DNA from: Streptomyces kurssanovii
GTDB lineage: Bacteria > Actinomycetota > Actinomycetes > Streptomycetales > Streptomycetaceae
Assembly: GCF_014649695.1 (NCBI RefSeq)
Contig: NZ_BMTN01000021.1
Span: forward strand, 88,492 to 152,491
Direction: 5' to 3'
DNA length: 64,000 nt
Part shown: one piece after another, positions 44,079 through 53,347 of the stretch
Position numbering within the stretch: position 1 is the first letter of the stretch
Layout: every line of letters begins with the position of its first letter
Notes under the pieces: generated by a model
Database searches by the model: none
Seen by the model: the letters and a program-made list of their open reading frames with translations, nothing else
Told to the model about the DNA's origin: nothing
Program-made: the position numbers and the translations under genes

Positions 44079-44178
44079 TTCCGCACGGCTCCCCATGGGT
44101 GCCAGCGCGACCGTTGCCCGTGCGCGTGGCCCCTGCACATACTGTGCCGGACACGATCCGGCACGGGGGGACATCCAG

Positions 44179-44907
44179 ATGACCGAGAGCAGCAGCGCAC
44201 AGTCCGGCACGGCCGTCGTCGACGACGCGTCGCGGCCCATGGTGCGGATCGAGAATCTGCACCGGTCGTACGGCACGGGAGCCGCGGCCGTCCACGCGCT
44301 GCGCGGTGTCTCCTTCGAGATCCCGCGGGGCGAACTGGTCGCCCTCAAAGGCCGTTCGGGCTCCGGCAAGACCACGCTGCTCAACCTGGTCGGCGGGCTC
44401 GACACCCCGGACCAGGGGCGGATCACCGTCGACGGCACCGACCTCTCCGAACTCGGCGAGAACGGCCTGCTGGAGCTGCGGCGTGACCGGATCGGCTTCA
44501 TCTTCCAGTCGTTCGGGCTGATCCCGATCCTGAGTGCGGCGGAGAACGTCGGTGTGCCGATGCGGCTGCGCAAGGCGGACCCGCGTGAGCGGGAGGAACG
44601 TGTGGCGCTCCTGCTCGCCCTGGTGGGCCTCGCCGACCATGCGGCCCAGCGCCCGGGCGAGCTGTCGGGCGGACAGCAGCAGCGCGTCGCCATCGCCCGC
44701 GCGCTCGCCAACAGGCCCAAGCTGCTCATCGCGGACGAGCCGACCGGGCAGCTGGACGCGGAGACGGGACTGGCCGTGATGGAACTGCTGCGCGCGGTGG
44801 TCCGCGGCGAGAACGTGACCGCCCTCGTCGCCACGCACGACCCTCAGCTCCTGGGCCTCGCCGACCGCGTACTGGAACTGGCCGACGGCGAGATCGTCGA
44901 AGCCTGA
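44179..44907 (+). CDS. ABC transporter ATP-binding protein, LolD/MacB type, orphan
   Basis: 242-aa ABC ATPase. Walker A GRSGSGKTTLLNLVGGLD, Q-loop FIFQSFGLIPILSAAENV, signature LSGGQQQRVAIARALA, Walker B LLIADEPTGQLD and H-loop ALVATHD. The sequence around the Q-loop and DEPTGQLD fits the LolD/MacB/FtsE group, which works with FtsX-like permeases. No permease is encoded beside it: the next gene, kdpD, is unrelated. ATG 44179 follows a G-rich stretch. The partner is probably elsewhere in the genome. Confidence 0.9.
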   Translation: MTESSSAQSGTAVVDDASRPMVRIENLHRSYGTGAAAVHALRGVSFEIPRGELVALKGRSGSGKTTLLNLVGGLDTPDQGRITVDGTDLSELGENGLLELRRDRIGFIFQSFGLIPILSAAENVGVPMRLRKADPREREERVALLLALVGLADHAAQRPGELSGGQQQRVAIARALANRPKLLIADEPTGQLDAETGLAVMELLRAVVRGENVTALVATHDPQLLGLADRVLELADGEIVEA

Positions 44908-45082
44908 CCTGTCGGCCCCGGGCGGTCCCCGCACCCCGCCGCGGAGTGCCGGCACAGCGGCGCCGCCGCCGTATCAGAATCGCGTCAATACGCACCCCGT
45001 GGTCCCGGACCGTCCGGTTCGCCCGCTTCTTTCGACGTAAGGTCGACGCTGCGCAACGCAGTGTTCGAAAGACAATGAGGCC

Positions 45083-47626
45083 ATGGGACGCGGCAAGCTA
45101 CGGATCTACCTGGGCGCGGCACCGGGCGTCGGCAAGACGTACGCGATGCTCTCCGAGGCGCACCGCCGTGCGGAACGCGGTACCGACTGCGTGGTGGCGC
45201 TCGTCGAGACGCACGACCGTCCCCGCACCGCGCGCCTGCTGGACGGCCTCACGCAGATCGAACGCCGGGAGATCACCCACCGGGGCGCACTCTTCACCGA
45301 GATGGACATCGACGCCGTACTCGAACGCCGCCCCGCGGTCGCCCTCGTCGACGAACTCGCCCACACCAACGTCCCCGGCTCACGCAACAGCAAGCGCTGG
45401 CAGGACGTGGAGGAGCTCCTCGCGGCCGGGACGGACGTCATATCGACCGTCAACATCCAGCATCTGGAGTCGCTCGGCGACGTCGTCGAGACGATCACCG
45501 GTGTACGGCAGCGGGAGACCGTCCCCGACGACGTGGTCCGCAGGGCGGACCAGATCGAACTCGTCGACATGGCGCCCCAGGCCCTGCGCCGCCGGATGGC
45601 CCACGGCAACATCTACCAGCCGGACAAGGTCGACGCGGCCCTGTCGAACTACTTCCGTCCCGGCAACCTCACCGCGCTGCGCGAGCTGGCCCTCCTGTGG
45701 CTCGCCGACCGGGTCGACGAGTACCTCCAGCAGTACCGCGGCGAGCACAACATCCGCTCCACCTGGCAGGCACGCGAGCGCATCGTCGTCGGCCTCACCG
45801 GCGGACCCGAGGGCGGCACCCTCATCCGGCGCGCGGCACGGCTCGCGGAGAAGGGCGCCGGCGGCGAGGTCCTCGCCGTCTACATCGCCCGCAGCGACGG
45901 ACTGACGTCCGCCTCGCCCAAGGAACTCGCCGTACAGCGCACCCTCGTCGAAGATGTCGGCGGCACGTTCCACCATGTCATCGGAGACGACGTGCCCTCC
46001 GCGCTGCTCGAGTTCGCGCGCGGCGTCAACGCCACCCAGGTCGTGCTCGGCTCCAGCCGCCGCAAGGCCTGGCAGTACCTGTTCGGGCCGGGCGTCGGCG
46101 CCACCGTCGCCCGCGACTCCGGCCCCGACCTCGACGTCCACATCGTCACCCATGACGAGGCGGGCAAGGGCCGGGGCCTGCCCGGCGCCCGCGGGAGCCG
46201 GCTCGGCCGCTCCCGGATCGTCGGCGGCTGGCTGGTCGGCGTGGCCGGTCCGGCCCTGCTCACCTTGCTGCTCACCAGCCTCGAGAACGGGCCGGGGCTC
46301 GCCAACGACGTCCTGCTCTTCCTCTTCCTGACCGTGATCGCGGCCCTCCTCGGCGGGCTGCTGCCGGCGCTGGCCTCCGCCGCCGTGGGGTCGCTGGTGC
46401 TGAACTACTTCTTCACCTCGCCGACCCACACCCTCGACATCGCGGAGCCGCGGAACCTCGTCGCCATCGTGATCTTCTTCGCGGTGGGCGTGGCGGTGGC
46501 CTCCGTGGTCGACCTCGCCGCGCGCCGCACCCACCAGGCGGCCCGGCTCAAGGCCGAGTCCGAGATCCTCTCGTTCCTCGCCGGCAGCGTCCTGCGCGGC
46601 CATACAGCCCTGGACGCCCTGCTGGAACGGGTACGGGAGACGTTCGCCATGGAGTCCGTCGCCCTGCTCGAGCGCGAGAGCGACGTCGACCCGTGGACCT
46701 GCACGGCGAGCGTCGGTCCCCGGCCCGCGACCCGGCCCGACGACGCGGACGTGGACATGCCGGTCGGTGACCGGATGGCGATGGCGCTCTCCGGCCGTGT
46801 GCTGCCCGCCGAGGACCGGCGTGTGCTGGCGGCCTTCGCCACGCAGGCGGCCGTCGTCGTGGACCGGCAGCGGCTGGTGGGGGAGGCGGAGCAGGCGAGG
46901 GAGCTCGCCGAGGGCAACCGGATACGCACGGCGCTGCTCGCCGCCGTCAGCCACGACCTGCGGACCCCGCTGGCCGGCATCAAGGCGGCGGTCACCTCGC
47001 TGAGGTCCGACGACGTCGCCTGGTCCGAGGAGGACGAGGCCGAGCTGCTGGCCGGCATCGAGGAGGGCGCAGACCGCCTCGACCACCTGGTGGGCAATCT
47101 GCTCGACATGTCCCGGCTGCAGACCGGGACCGTCACCCCGCTCATCCGCCAGACGTCGCTCGACGAGGTGATCCCGCTGGCGCTCGTCGGCGTCCCGGCG
47201 GAGAGCGTGGAGCTGGACATCCCCGAGTCGCTGCCGATGGTGGCCGTGGACCGCGGGCTGCTCGAGCGGGCCGTGGCCAACATCGTCGAGAACGCCGTCA
47301 AGTACAGCCCGGACACCGTCCCCGTCACCGTCGCCGCCAGCTCTCTGGGGCGCCGGGTCGAACTACGGGTCGTCGACCGCGGCGCGGGCGTGCCCGACGA
47401 GGCGAAGGAGCGGATCTTCGAACCGTTCCAGCGCTACGGCGACGCCCCACGCGGGGCGGGCGTCGGCCTCGGACTGGCCGTCGCCCGCGGATTCATGGAG
47501 GCGATGGGCGGCACGCTGAGCGCGGAGGACACACCCGGCGGCGGCATGACCATGGTCCTCACCCTCACGGCCGTCTCCGGCCACGGCGCGACCGCGGCAG
47601 GCCTCACGGCAGAGGCCACATCATGA
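45083..47626 (+). CDS. kdpD: Sensor histidine kinase KdpD
   Basis: 847 aa; membrane sensor of potassium limitation and ionic strength that phosphorylates KdpE. The N-terminal KdpD domain has the P-loop YLGAAPGVGKTYAML and DELAHTNVPGSRNSKRWQDV, followed by a USP domain (ERIVVGLTGGPEGGTLIRRA). Four transmembrane helices (about residues 375-480) precede a GAF domain, H-box AAVSHDLRTPLAGIKAAV, and ATPase motifs NIVENAVKYS, DRGAGVP and GVGLGLAVARGF. In other bacteria KdpD also interacts with c-di-AMP through the USP domain. Coupled to kdpE; the kdpFABC transporter genes are not in this window. Confidence 0.94.
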   Translation: MGRGKLRIYLGAAPGVGKTYAMLSEAHRRAERGTDCVVALVETHDRPRTARLLDGLTQIERREITHRGALFTEMDIDAVLERRPAVALVDELAHTNVPGSRNSKRWQDVEELLAAGTDVISTVNIQHLESLGDVVETITGVRQRETVPDDVVRRADQIELVDMAPQALRRRMAHGNIYQPDKVDAALSNYFRPGNLTALRELALLWLADRVDEYLQQYRGEHNIRSTWQARERIVVGLTGGPEGGTLIRRAARLAEKGAGGEVLAVYIARSDGLTSASPKELAVQRTLVEDVGGTFHHVIGDDVPSALLEFARGVNATQVVLGSSRRKAWQYLFGPGVGATVARDSGPDLDVHIVTHDEAGKGRGLPGARGSRLGRSRIVGGWLVGVAGPALLTLLLTSLENGPGLANDVLLFLFLTVIAALLGGLLPALASAAVGSLVLNYFFTSPTHTLDIAEPRNLVAIVIFFAVGVAVASVVDLAARRTHQAARLKAESEILSFLAGSVLRGHTALDALLERVRETFAMESVALLERESDVDPWTCTASVGPRPATRPDDADVDMPVGDRMAMALSGRVLPAEDRRVLAAFATQAAVVVDRQRLVGEAEQARELAEGNRIRTALLAAVSHDLRTPLAGIKAAVTSLRSDDVAWSEEDEAELLAGIEEGADRLDHLVGNLLDMSRLQTGTVTPLIRQTSLDEVIPLALVGVPAESVELDIPESLPMVAVDRGLLERAVANIVENAVKYSPDTVPVTVAASSLGRRVELRVVDRGAGVPDEAKERIFEPFQRYGDAPRGAGVGLGLAVARGFMEAMGGTLSAEDTPGGGMTMVLTLTAVSGHGATAAGLTAEATS

Positions 47627-47694
47627 CAGCGCGCCCGAACCCGGCGGCCGGCGGTGACAGCAGCAGCCCACACGGGCGGAAAGGCGGGCAGCAC

Positions 47695-48378
<684 letters not shown>

Positions 48379-48399
48379 TCCGTCCCTGGTGCGGGCCGG

Positions 48400-48405
48400 T
48401 AGGCT
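48400..48405 (+). promoter_or_regulatory. -10 box of a probable leaderless promoter (OB-fold gene)
   Basis: TAGGCT ends 6 nt before ATG 48412, with a possible -35 TTGATC at 48375-48380 (19-bp spacer) and no Shine-Dalgarno sequence. Confidence 0.45.
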
Positions 48406-48411
48406 TTCTGC

Positions 48412-48837
48412 ATGAGTGCTGTACCCCGTTCCGCCAAGGCGGCGAAGGACGAGACGCCGGCCAGACCGGCCGGCCGCTTCCGGCGCATGCTCGGCCGGCT
48501 CTCCAGCTCACAGCAGGACCTCGAGTCCGAGGAGCTCCAGGAGGACGCACAGGCATCGGGGTGTACCCGCATCTGCGACTGCGGCGACCGTCAGATCGTC
48601 AGAGTCGCTGGTACGTTGCGCACGGTCACCCTGCGTCCGGTGGCCGGCGTGCCCGCGCTGGAGGCCGAGCTCTTCGACGGCACGGCGCCGCTGGACGTGG
48701 TCTGGCTCGGCCGGCGTTCCATCGTCGGCATAGAGCCGGGCCGCAGACTGATCGCCTCCGGCCGGGTCTCCATGAGCCAGGGCCGCCGGGTGCTGTTCAA
48801 TCCCAAATACGAACTCCGACCACTCGGACAGGAGTAG
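48412..48837 (+). CDS. OB-fold nucleic-acid-binding-like protein
   Basis: 141 aa. A basic N-terminus (PRSAKAAKDETPARPAGRFR) and acidic helix lead to a conserved CTRICDCGDRQIVRVAGTLRT segment with three cysteines, then an OB-fold core (ALEAELFDGTAPLDVVWLGRRS, IVGIEPGRRLIASGRVSMSQ). The pattern is that of RecG-wedge/tRNA-anti-like OB domains. In actinobacteria it lies directly before the DUF3159 gene, 3 bp away here, so they form an operon. Function unknown. Confidence 0.85.
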   Translation: MSAVPRSAKAAKDETPARPAGRFRRMLGRLSSSQQDLESEELQEDAQASGCTRICDCGDRQIVRVAGTLRTVTLRPVAGVPALEAELFDGTAPLDVVWLGRRSIVGIEPGRRLIASGRVSMSQGRRVLFNPKYELRPLGQE

Positions 48838-48840
48838 CCG

Positions 48841-49578
48841 GTGGCGTCTGTCGACAAGCCGACCCCTACGACCCATGACCAGCAGGACACCGACGCGGAT
48901 GTGAAGACCGTGACGGAGGCCGCGCTGTTCGAGGCCTTCGGCGGCGTGCGCGGCATGGTGGAGACGGTCCTGCCGGGCCTGCTCTTCGTCTCGATCTACA
49001 CGCTCAACAAGGACCTGCACCTCTCGGCGATCGCGGCCCTCGCCGTCGCCCTGGTGCTCGTCGCCGTCCGGCTGATCCGCAAGGACACCGTCAAGCACGC
49101 CTTCAGCGGCGTCTTCGGCGTGGCCTTCGGTGTCGTGTTCGCGATGATGACCGGCAACGCGAAGGACTTCTACCTGCCGGGCATGCTCTACACGCTCGGC
49201 CTGGCACTGGCCTACATCGTGACCACGCTGGCCGGCGTCCCGCTGATCGGCCTGATGCTCGGGCCGGTCTTCAAGGAGAACCTCTCCTGGCGCACCCGCA
49301 ACCCCGGCCGTAAGAAGGCGTACGCGAAGGCAAGCTGGGCGTGGGGTCTGATCCTCCTCGCCAAGTGCGCGATCCTCTTCCCGTTGTACTGGTGGGCCGA
49401 CACGACACAGCTCGGCTGGGTCCTGGTCGCGCTGAAGATCCCGCCGTTCCTGCTGGCGGTCTACCTCACCTGGGTCTTCCTGGCGAAGGCCCCGCCGCCC
49501 ATCGACGTCTTCGCGGAGATGGAAGCGGAGGAACGGGCCGAGGAGGCCCGCAAGCAGGCCGCGGAGCGCGAGGCGTAG
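48841..49578 (+). CDS. DUF3159-family membrane protein
   Basis: 245 aa with about six transmembrane helices in pairs: GMVETVLPGLLFVSIYTL, LSAIAALAVALVLVAVRLI, AFSGVFGVAFGVVFAMMTG, LYTLGLALAYIVTTLAGVPL, WGLILLAKCAILFPLYWWAD, GWVLVALKIPPFLLAVYLTW. A charged C-terminal helix (EMEAEERAEEARKQ) faces the cytoplasm. GTG 48841 is 3 bp after the OB-fold gene. The family is conserved beside ceoBC-type trk genes in actinobacteria; a role in ion or osmotic homeostasis is only suggested by this neighbourhood. Confidence 0.87.
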   Translation: MASVDKPTPTTHDQQDTDADVKTVTEAALFEAFGGVRGMVETVLPGLLFVSIYTLNKDLHLSAIAALAVALVLVAVRLIRKDTVKHAFSGVFGVAFGVVFAMMTGNAKDFYLPGMLYTLGLALAYIVTTLAGVPLIGLMLGPVFKENLSWRTRNPGRKKAYAKASWAWGLILLAKCAILFPLYWWADTTQLGWVLVALKIPPFLLAVYLTWVFLAKAPPPIDVFAEMEAEERAEEARKQAAEREA

Positions 49579-49616
49579 ACCGCCCGCCCGCCCGCCCGGC
49601 CATGCCGTGAACGCAC

Positions 49617-49660
49617 CCCGGGGGCGCGTCCACCCCGACGAGGGTGGACGCGCCCCCGGG
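49617..49660. terminator. Bidirectional hairpin between DUF3159 and trkA-type genes
   Basis: A perfect 19-bp inverted repeat, 49617-49635 with 49642-49660 (core GGGGGCGCGTCCACCC), with a 6-nt loop between convergent stop codons. Confidence 0.9.
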
Positions 49661-49680
49661 CCGTCACACGGGAAGGGCGG

Positions 49681-50358
49681 TCAGTCCAGTGGGACCTCAC
49701 GGCGGACCGACAGCAGGTCCTCCAGCTGTTCCTCCCGGGCCTGCGCCGCCACGAACAGCAGCTCGTCGCCCGCCTCGAGCGTCTCCTCGGGGCTCGGCGT
49801 CAGCACCCGCGAACCGCGGATGATCGTGACGAGCGAGGTGTCCTCGGGCCACGCCACGTCGCCCACCTGCGTCCCCGCCAGCGCCGACTCCGGCGGCAGC
49901 GTCAGCTCGACCAGGTTCGCGTCGCCGTGGCTGAAGCGCAGCAGACGCACCAGATCGCCGACGCTCACCGCCTCCTCCACGAGCGCCGACATCAGGCGCG
50001 GCGTGGAAACGGCGACATCGACGCCCCAGGACTCGTTGAAGAGCCACTCGTTCTTCGGGTTGTTGACCCGCGCCACCACGCGCGGCACCCCGTACTCGGT
50101 CTTCGCGAGCAGCGACACGACGAGGTTGACCTTGTCGTCGCCGGTCGCCGCGATCACCACGTTGCAGCGCTGGAGCGCCGCCTCGTCGAGCGACGTGATC
50201 TCGCAGGCGTCGGCCAGCAGCCACTCGGCCTGCGGCACGCGCTCCACCGAGATCGCGGTCGGCGCCTTGTCGATGAGGAGCACCTCGTGCCCGTTCTCCA
50301 GAAGTTCGCCCGCGATGGAACGGCCCACCGCACCGGCGCCCGCGATTGCGACACGCAT
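49681..50358 (-). CDS. TrkA-type RCK protein (CeoC-like)
   Basis: 225-aa cytoplasmic regulator of potassium uptake. The N-terminal Rossmann domain MRVAIAGAGAVGRSIAGELL binds NAD(H) or ATP, with the acidic end of strand 2 in VLLIDKAPT; the RCK-C (TrkA-C) domain follows (LVELTLPPESALAGTQVGDV). Its start overlaps the stop of the second TrkA gene by one base. Two short tandem TrkA proteins are the arrangement called CeoB/CeoC in mycobacteria. A TrkH/KtrB-like channel subunit is not in the window. Confidence 0.9.
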   Translation of the reverse strand: MRVAIAGAGAVGRSIAGELLENGHEVLLIDKAPTAISVERVPQAEWLLADACEITSLDEAALQRCNVVIAATGDDKVNLVVSLLAKTEYGVPRVVARVNNPKNEWLFNESWGVDVAVSTPRLMSALVEEAVSVGDLVRLLRFSHGDANLVELTLPPESALAGTQVGDVAWPEDTSLVTIIRGSRVLTPSPEETLEAGDELLFVAAQAREEQLEDLLSVRREVPLD

Positions 50359-51026
50359 CAGTGACCGCCCTCCTCAGGACCTTCCGTGAAGGCCTCCTCG
50401 ACCTTCGCGATCTCGTCCGTGCGCATCATCACATGCACAAGATCACCCTCCTGGAGCACGGTCTGCGAGGTCGGCAGGATCGCCTCTCCCAGCCGGGTCA
50501 GGAACGCGACCCGTACCCCCGTCTCCTCCTGGAGCCGGCTGACCTTGTGGCCGATCCACGCCGGTGACGTGTAGACCTCGGCCAGCTGGACCCCGCCGCT
50601 CGGATCGCGCCACAGCGGCTCCGCGCCCGACGGAAGCAGCCGGCGCAGCATCTGGTCGGCGGTCCAGCGGACGGTGGCGACCGTCGGGATGCCGAGACGC
50701 TGGTAGACCTCGGCACGCCGGGGGTCGTAGATACGGGCGGCGACGTTCTCGATGCCGAACATCTCGCGTGCCACCCGCGCGGCGATGATGTTGGAGTTGT
50801 CACCGCTGCTGACGGCGGCGAACGCACCGGCGTCCTCGATCCCCGCCTCACGCAGGGTGTCCTGGTCGAAGCCGACCCCGGTGACGCGGCGGCCGCCGAA
50901 CCCGGATCCCAGACGGCGGAAGGCGGTGGGGTCCCGGTCGACGACGGCGACCGTGTGTCCCTGCTGCTCCAGGGTCTGCGCGAGAGCTGCTCCCACTCGC
51001 CCGCATCCCATGATGACGATGTGCAC
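50358..51026 (-). CDS. TrkA-type RCK protein (CeoB-like)
   Basis: 222 aa, first gene of the two-gene trk operon. Nucleotide-binding RCK-N domain MHIVIMGCGRVGAALAQTLE with AVVDRDPTAFRRLG, then SSGDNSNIIAARVAREMFG, and an RCK-C domain (VQLAEVYTSPAWIGHKVSRL) that in related proteins binds c-di-AMP or other ligands. Start ATG 51026. It is transcribed divergently from the KimA-like potassium permease with 186 bp between, so both may share regulation. Confidence 0.9.
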   Translation of the reverse strand: MHIVIMGCGRVGAALAQTLEQQGHTVAVVDRDPTAFRRLGSGFGGRRVTGVGFDQDTLREAGIEDAGAFAAVSSGDNSNIIAARVAREMFGIENVAARIYDPRRAEVYQRLGIPTVATVRWTADQMLRRLLPSGAEPLWRDPSGGVQLAEVYTSPAWIGHKVSRLQEETGVRVAFLTRLGEAILPTSQTVLQEGDLVHVMMRTDEIAKVEEAFTEGPEEGGH

Positions 51027-51199
51027 GACCGTCCTTCCGGCTCAATCAGTTGCGGTACAAGCCTTACAAGCCAATACAGGGTCTCAGACCACGGCCGGGA
51101 CCGGACACGCACGGTCCGCCGAGAGGGCCGGTCGAATGGGAAGCGTTAAGATCCCGCAGGTTGTGCCGCTCCGGTTGGGCCTGGCTCATATCCAGCGCT

Positions 51200-51205
51200 T
51201 ACGAT
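51200..51205 (+). promoter_or_regulatory. -10 box of a probable leaderless promoter (KimA-like permease)
   Basis: TACGAT ends 7 nt before GTG 51213; a possible -35 TTGGGC is at 51175-51180 (19-bp spacer). No Shine-Dalgarno sequence precedes the start. Confidence 0.45.
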
Positions 51206-51212
51206 CCTCAGC

Positions 51213-53261
51213 GTGTCCAAACTGACCGACGTTCCCAAACGGATCCTGATCGGCCGGGCGCTGCGCAGTGAAAAGCTGGGGGAGACGCTTCTCCCGAAAC
51301 GCATCGCCCTCCCCGTCTTCGCCTCCGACCCGCTGTCCTCCGTGGCATACGCGCCGGGCGAAGTGCTGCTGGTCCTTTCCGTCGCCGGTGTGTCGGCGTA
51401 CCACTTCAGCCCGTGGATCGCGGTGGCCGTCGTGGTGCTGATGTTCACGGTCGTCGCGTCGTACCGGCAGAACGTGCACGCGTATCCCAGCGGCGGCGGC
51501 GACTACGAGGTGGCCAACACCAACCTCGGCCCGAAGGCCGGACTCACCGTCGCCAGCGCCCTGCTCGTCGACTACGTCCTCACCGTCGCCGTCTCCATCT
51601 CCTCCGGAGTGGAGAACCTGGGCTCCGCTGTCCCGTTCGTCGTCGAGCACAAGGTGCTCTGCGCCATCGGGATAATCGTTCTGCTCACACTGATGAACCT
51701 GCGTGGTGTGAAGGAATCGGGCAAGCTCTTCGCCATTCCGACATACGTGTTCGTCGCCGGCGTGTTCATCATGATCGCCTGGGGTGCCTTCAAGGGCATC
51801 GTCCTCGACGAATCCATGCGCGCACCGACCGCCGACTACGAGATCAAGCCGGAGCACGAGGGCCTCGCCGGTTTCGCGCTGCTCTTCCTGCTGCTGCGGG
51901 CGTTCTCCTCCGGCTGTGCCGCGCTGACCGGCGTCGAGGCCATCAGCAACGGTGTCCCCGCCTTCCGCAAGCCGAAGAGCAGGAACGCGGCGACGACGCT
52001 GCTGCTGATGGGCGCCCTGGCCGTCACCATGTTCTGCGGCATCATCGGCCTGGCCATGGCCACCGACGTCAAGATGGCGGAGTTCCCGGCGAAGGACCTG
52101 ATCGCGAACGGCGTCCCGGTCGGCCCCGACTACGTCCAGAATCCGGTGATCTCGCAGGTCGCGGCCGCCGTCTTCGGCGACGGCACGTTCTTCTTCGTCC
52201 TGCTCGCCGCCGCGACCGCGCTGGTGCTGTTCCTCGCGGCGAACACCGCGTACAACGGTTTCCCGCTGCTCGGCTCGATCCTCGCGCAGGACCGCTATCT
52301 GCCGCGGCAGCTGCACACGCGTGGTGACCGCCTGGCCTTCTCCAACGGCATCGTGTTGCTGGCGGGCGCCGCGATCCTGCTGGTCTGGGTGTACGGAGCC
52401 GACTCGACCAAGCTGATCCAGCTCTACATCGTCGGCGTGTTCGTCTCCTTCACCCTCAGCCAGACCGGCATGGTCCGGCACTGGAACCGGCACCTGAAGA
52501 CGGAGCGGGACAAGGCCAAGCGCCGCCACATGATCCGTTCGCGGGCCATCAACACCTTCGGTGCCTTCTTCACGGGTCTGGTGCTCGTCGTCGTGCTCGC
52601 CACCAAGTTCACCCACGGTGCCTGGGTGGCCCTGCTCGGCATGGTGATCTTCTACGGCACGATGAGCGCGATCCGTAAGCACTACGACCGGGTCGCCGAG
52701 GAGATCGCGGCACCGGAGGAGCCGGGCGACGACAGCGTGCGCCCGTCCCGTGTCCACGCGATCGTGCTCGTCTCCAAGGTGCACCGGCCCACCCTGCGCG
52801 CCATCGCCTACGCGAAGGCCATGCGCTTCGACCGGCTCGAGGCGATCAGCATCAGCGTCGACCCCGCGGAGACCAAGGCGCTGCAGGCCGAGTGGGAGCG
52901 GCGCGGAATCAACGTGCCGCTGAAGATCCTCGACTCCCCGTACCGCGAGATCACCCGGCCCATCATCGAGTATGTGAAGGGTCTGCGCCGCGAGAGCCCG
53001 CGCGACGTGGTCAGCGTGGTCATCCCGGAGTACGTGGTGGGCCACTGGTACGAGCACGTGCTGCACAACCAGAGCGCGCTGCGGCTCAAGGGCCGGCTGC
53101 TGTTCACGCCCGGCGTGATGGTGACCTCGGTGCCGTACCAGCTGGCGTCGTCCGAGGCCGCGAAGCAGCGGGCCAGGAAGCGCCAGGACTGGAACGCCCC
53201 GGGCTCGGTGCGGCGCGGTCCGGTCGACCGCCGGCCGAAGGAGCCGAGCGGCAAGGCGTAA
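51213..53261 (+). CDS. APC-superfamily permease, KimA-like potassium:proton symporter
   Basis: 682 aa. About 12 transmembrane helices followed by a cytoplasmic USP-like domain (HAIVLVSKVHRPTLRAIAYA, SISVDPAETKALQAEWER). The first helices, FASDPLSSVAYAPGEVLLVL and SYRQNVHAYPSGGGDYEVAN, closely match what I remember of Bacillus KimA (SDALSSVAYG; SYRQ...YPQGGGAY), including the Asp and Tyr implicated in K+ and H+ binding. KimA is inhibited by c-di-AMP through its C-terminal domain. Divergent from the TrkA pair and near kdpDE, which supports potassium uptake. A generic amino-acid APC permease is the alternative. Confidence 0.85.
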   Translation: MSKLTDVPKRILIGRALRSEKLGETLLPKRIALPVFASDPLSSVAYAPGEVLLVLSVAGVSAYHFSPWIAVAVVVLMFTVVASYRQNVHAYPSGGGDYEVANTNLGPKAGLTVASALLVDYVLTVAVSISSGVENLGSAVPFVVEHKVLCAIGIIVLLTLMNLRGVKESGKLFAIPTYVFVAGVFIMIAWGAFKGIVLDESMRAPTADYEIKPEHEGLAGFALLFLLLRAFSSGCAALTGVEAISNGVPAFRKPKSRNAATTLLLMGALAVTMFCGIIGLAMATDVKMAEFPAKDLIANGVPVGPDYVQNPVISQVAAAVFGDGTFFFVLLAAATALVLFLAANTAYNGFPLLGSILAQDRYLPRQLHTRGDRLAFSNGIVLLAGAAILLVWVYGADSTKLIQLYIVGVFVSFTLSQTGMVRHWNRHLKTERDKAKRRHMIRSRAINTFGAFFTGLVLVVVLATKFTHGAWVALLGMVIFYGTMSAIRKHYDRVAEEIAAPEEPGDDSVRPSRVHAIVLVSKVHRPTLRAIAYAKAMRFDRLEAISISVDPAETKALQAEWERRGINVPLKILDSPYREITRPIIEYVKGLRRESPRDVVSVVIPEYVVGHWYEHVLHNQSALRLKGRLLFTPGVMVTSVPYQLASSEAAKQRARKRQDWNAPGSVRRGPVDRRPKEPSGKA

Positions 53262-53347
53262 GGCACTCCGCGGCGGACGTAGACTGGTCGGTCGTTGTCC
53301 TTTCGCCCGTAGTGCCGCACCCCTTTGATCTCTGGAGTCACCCCACC

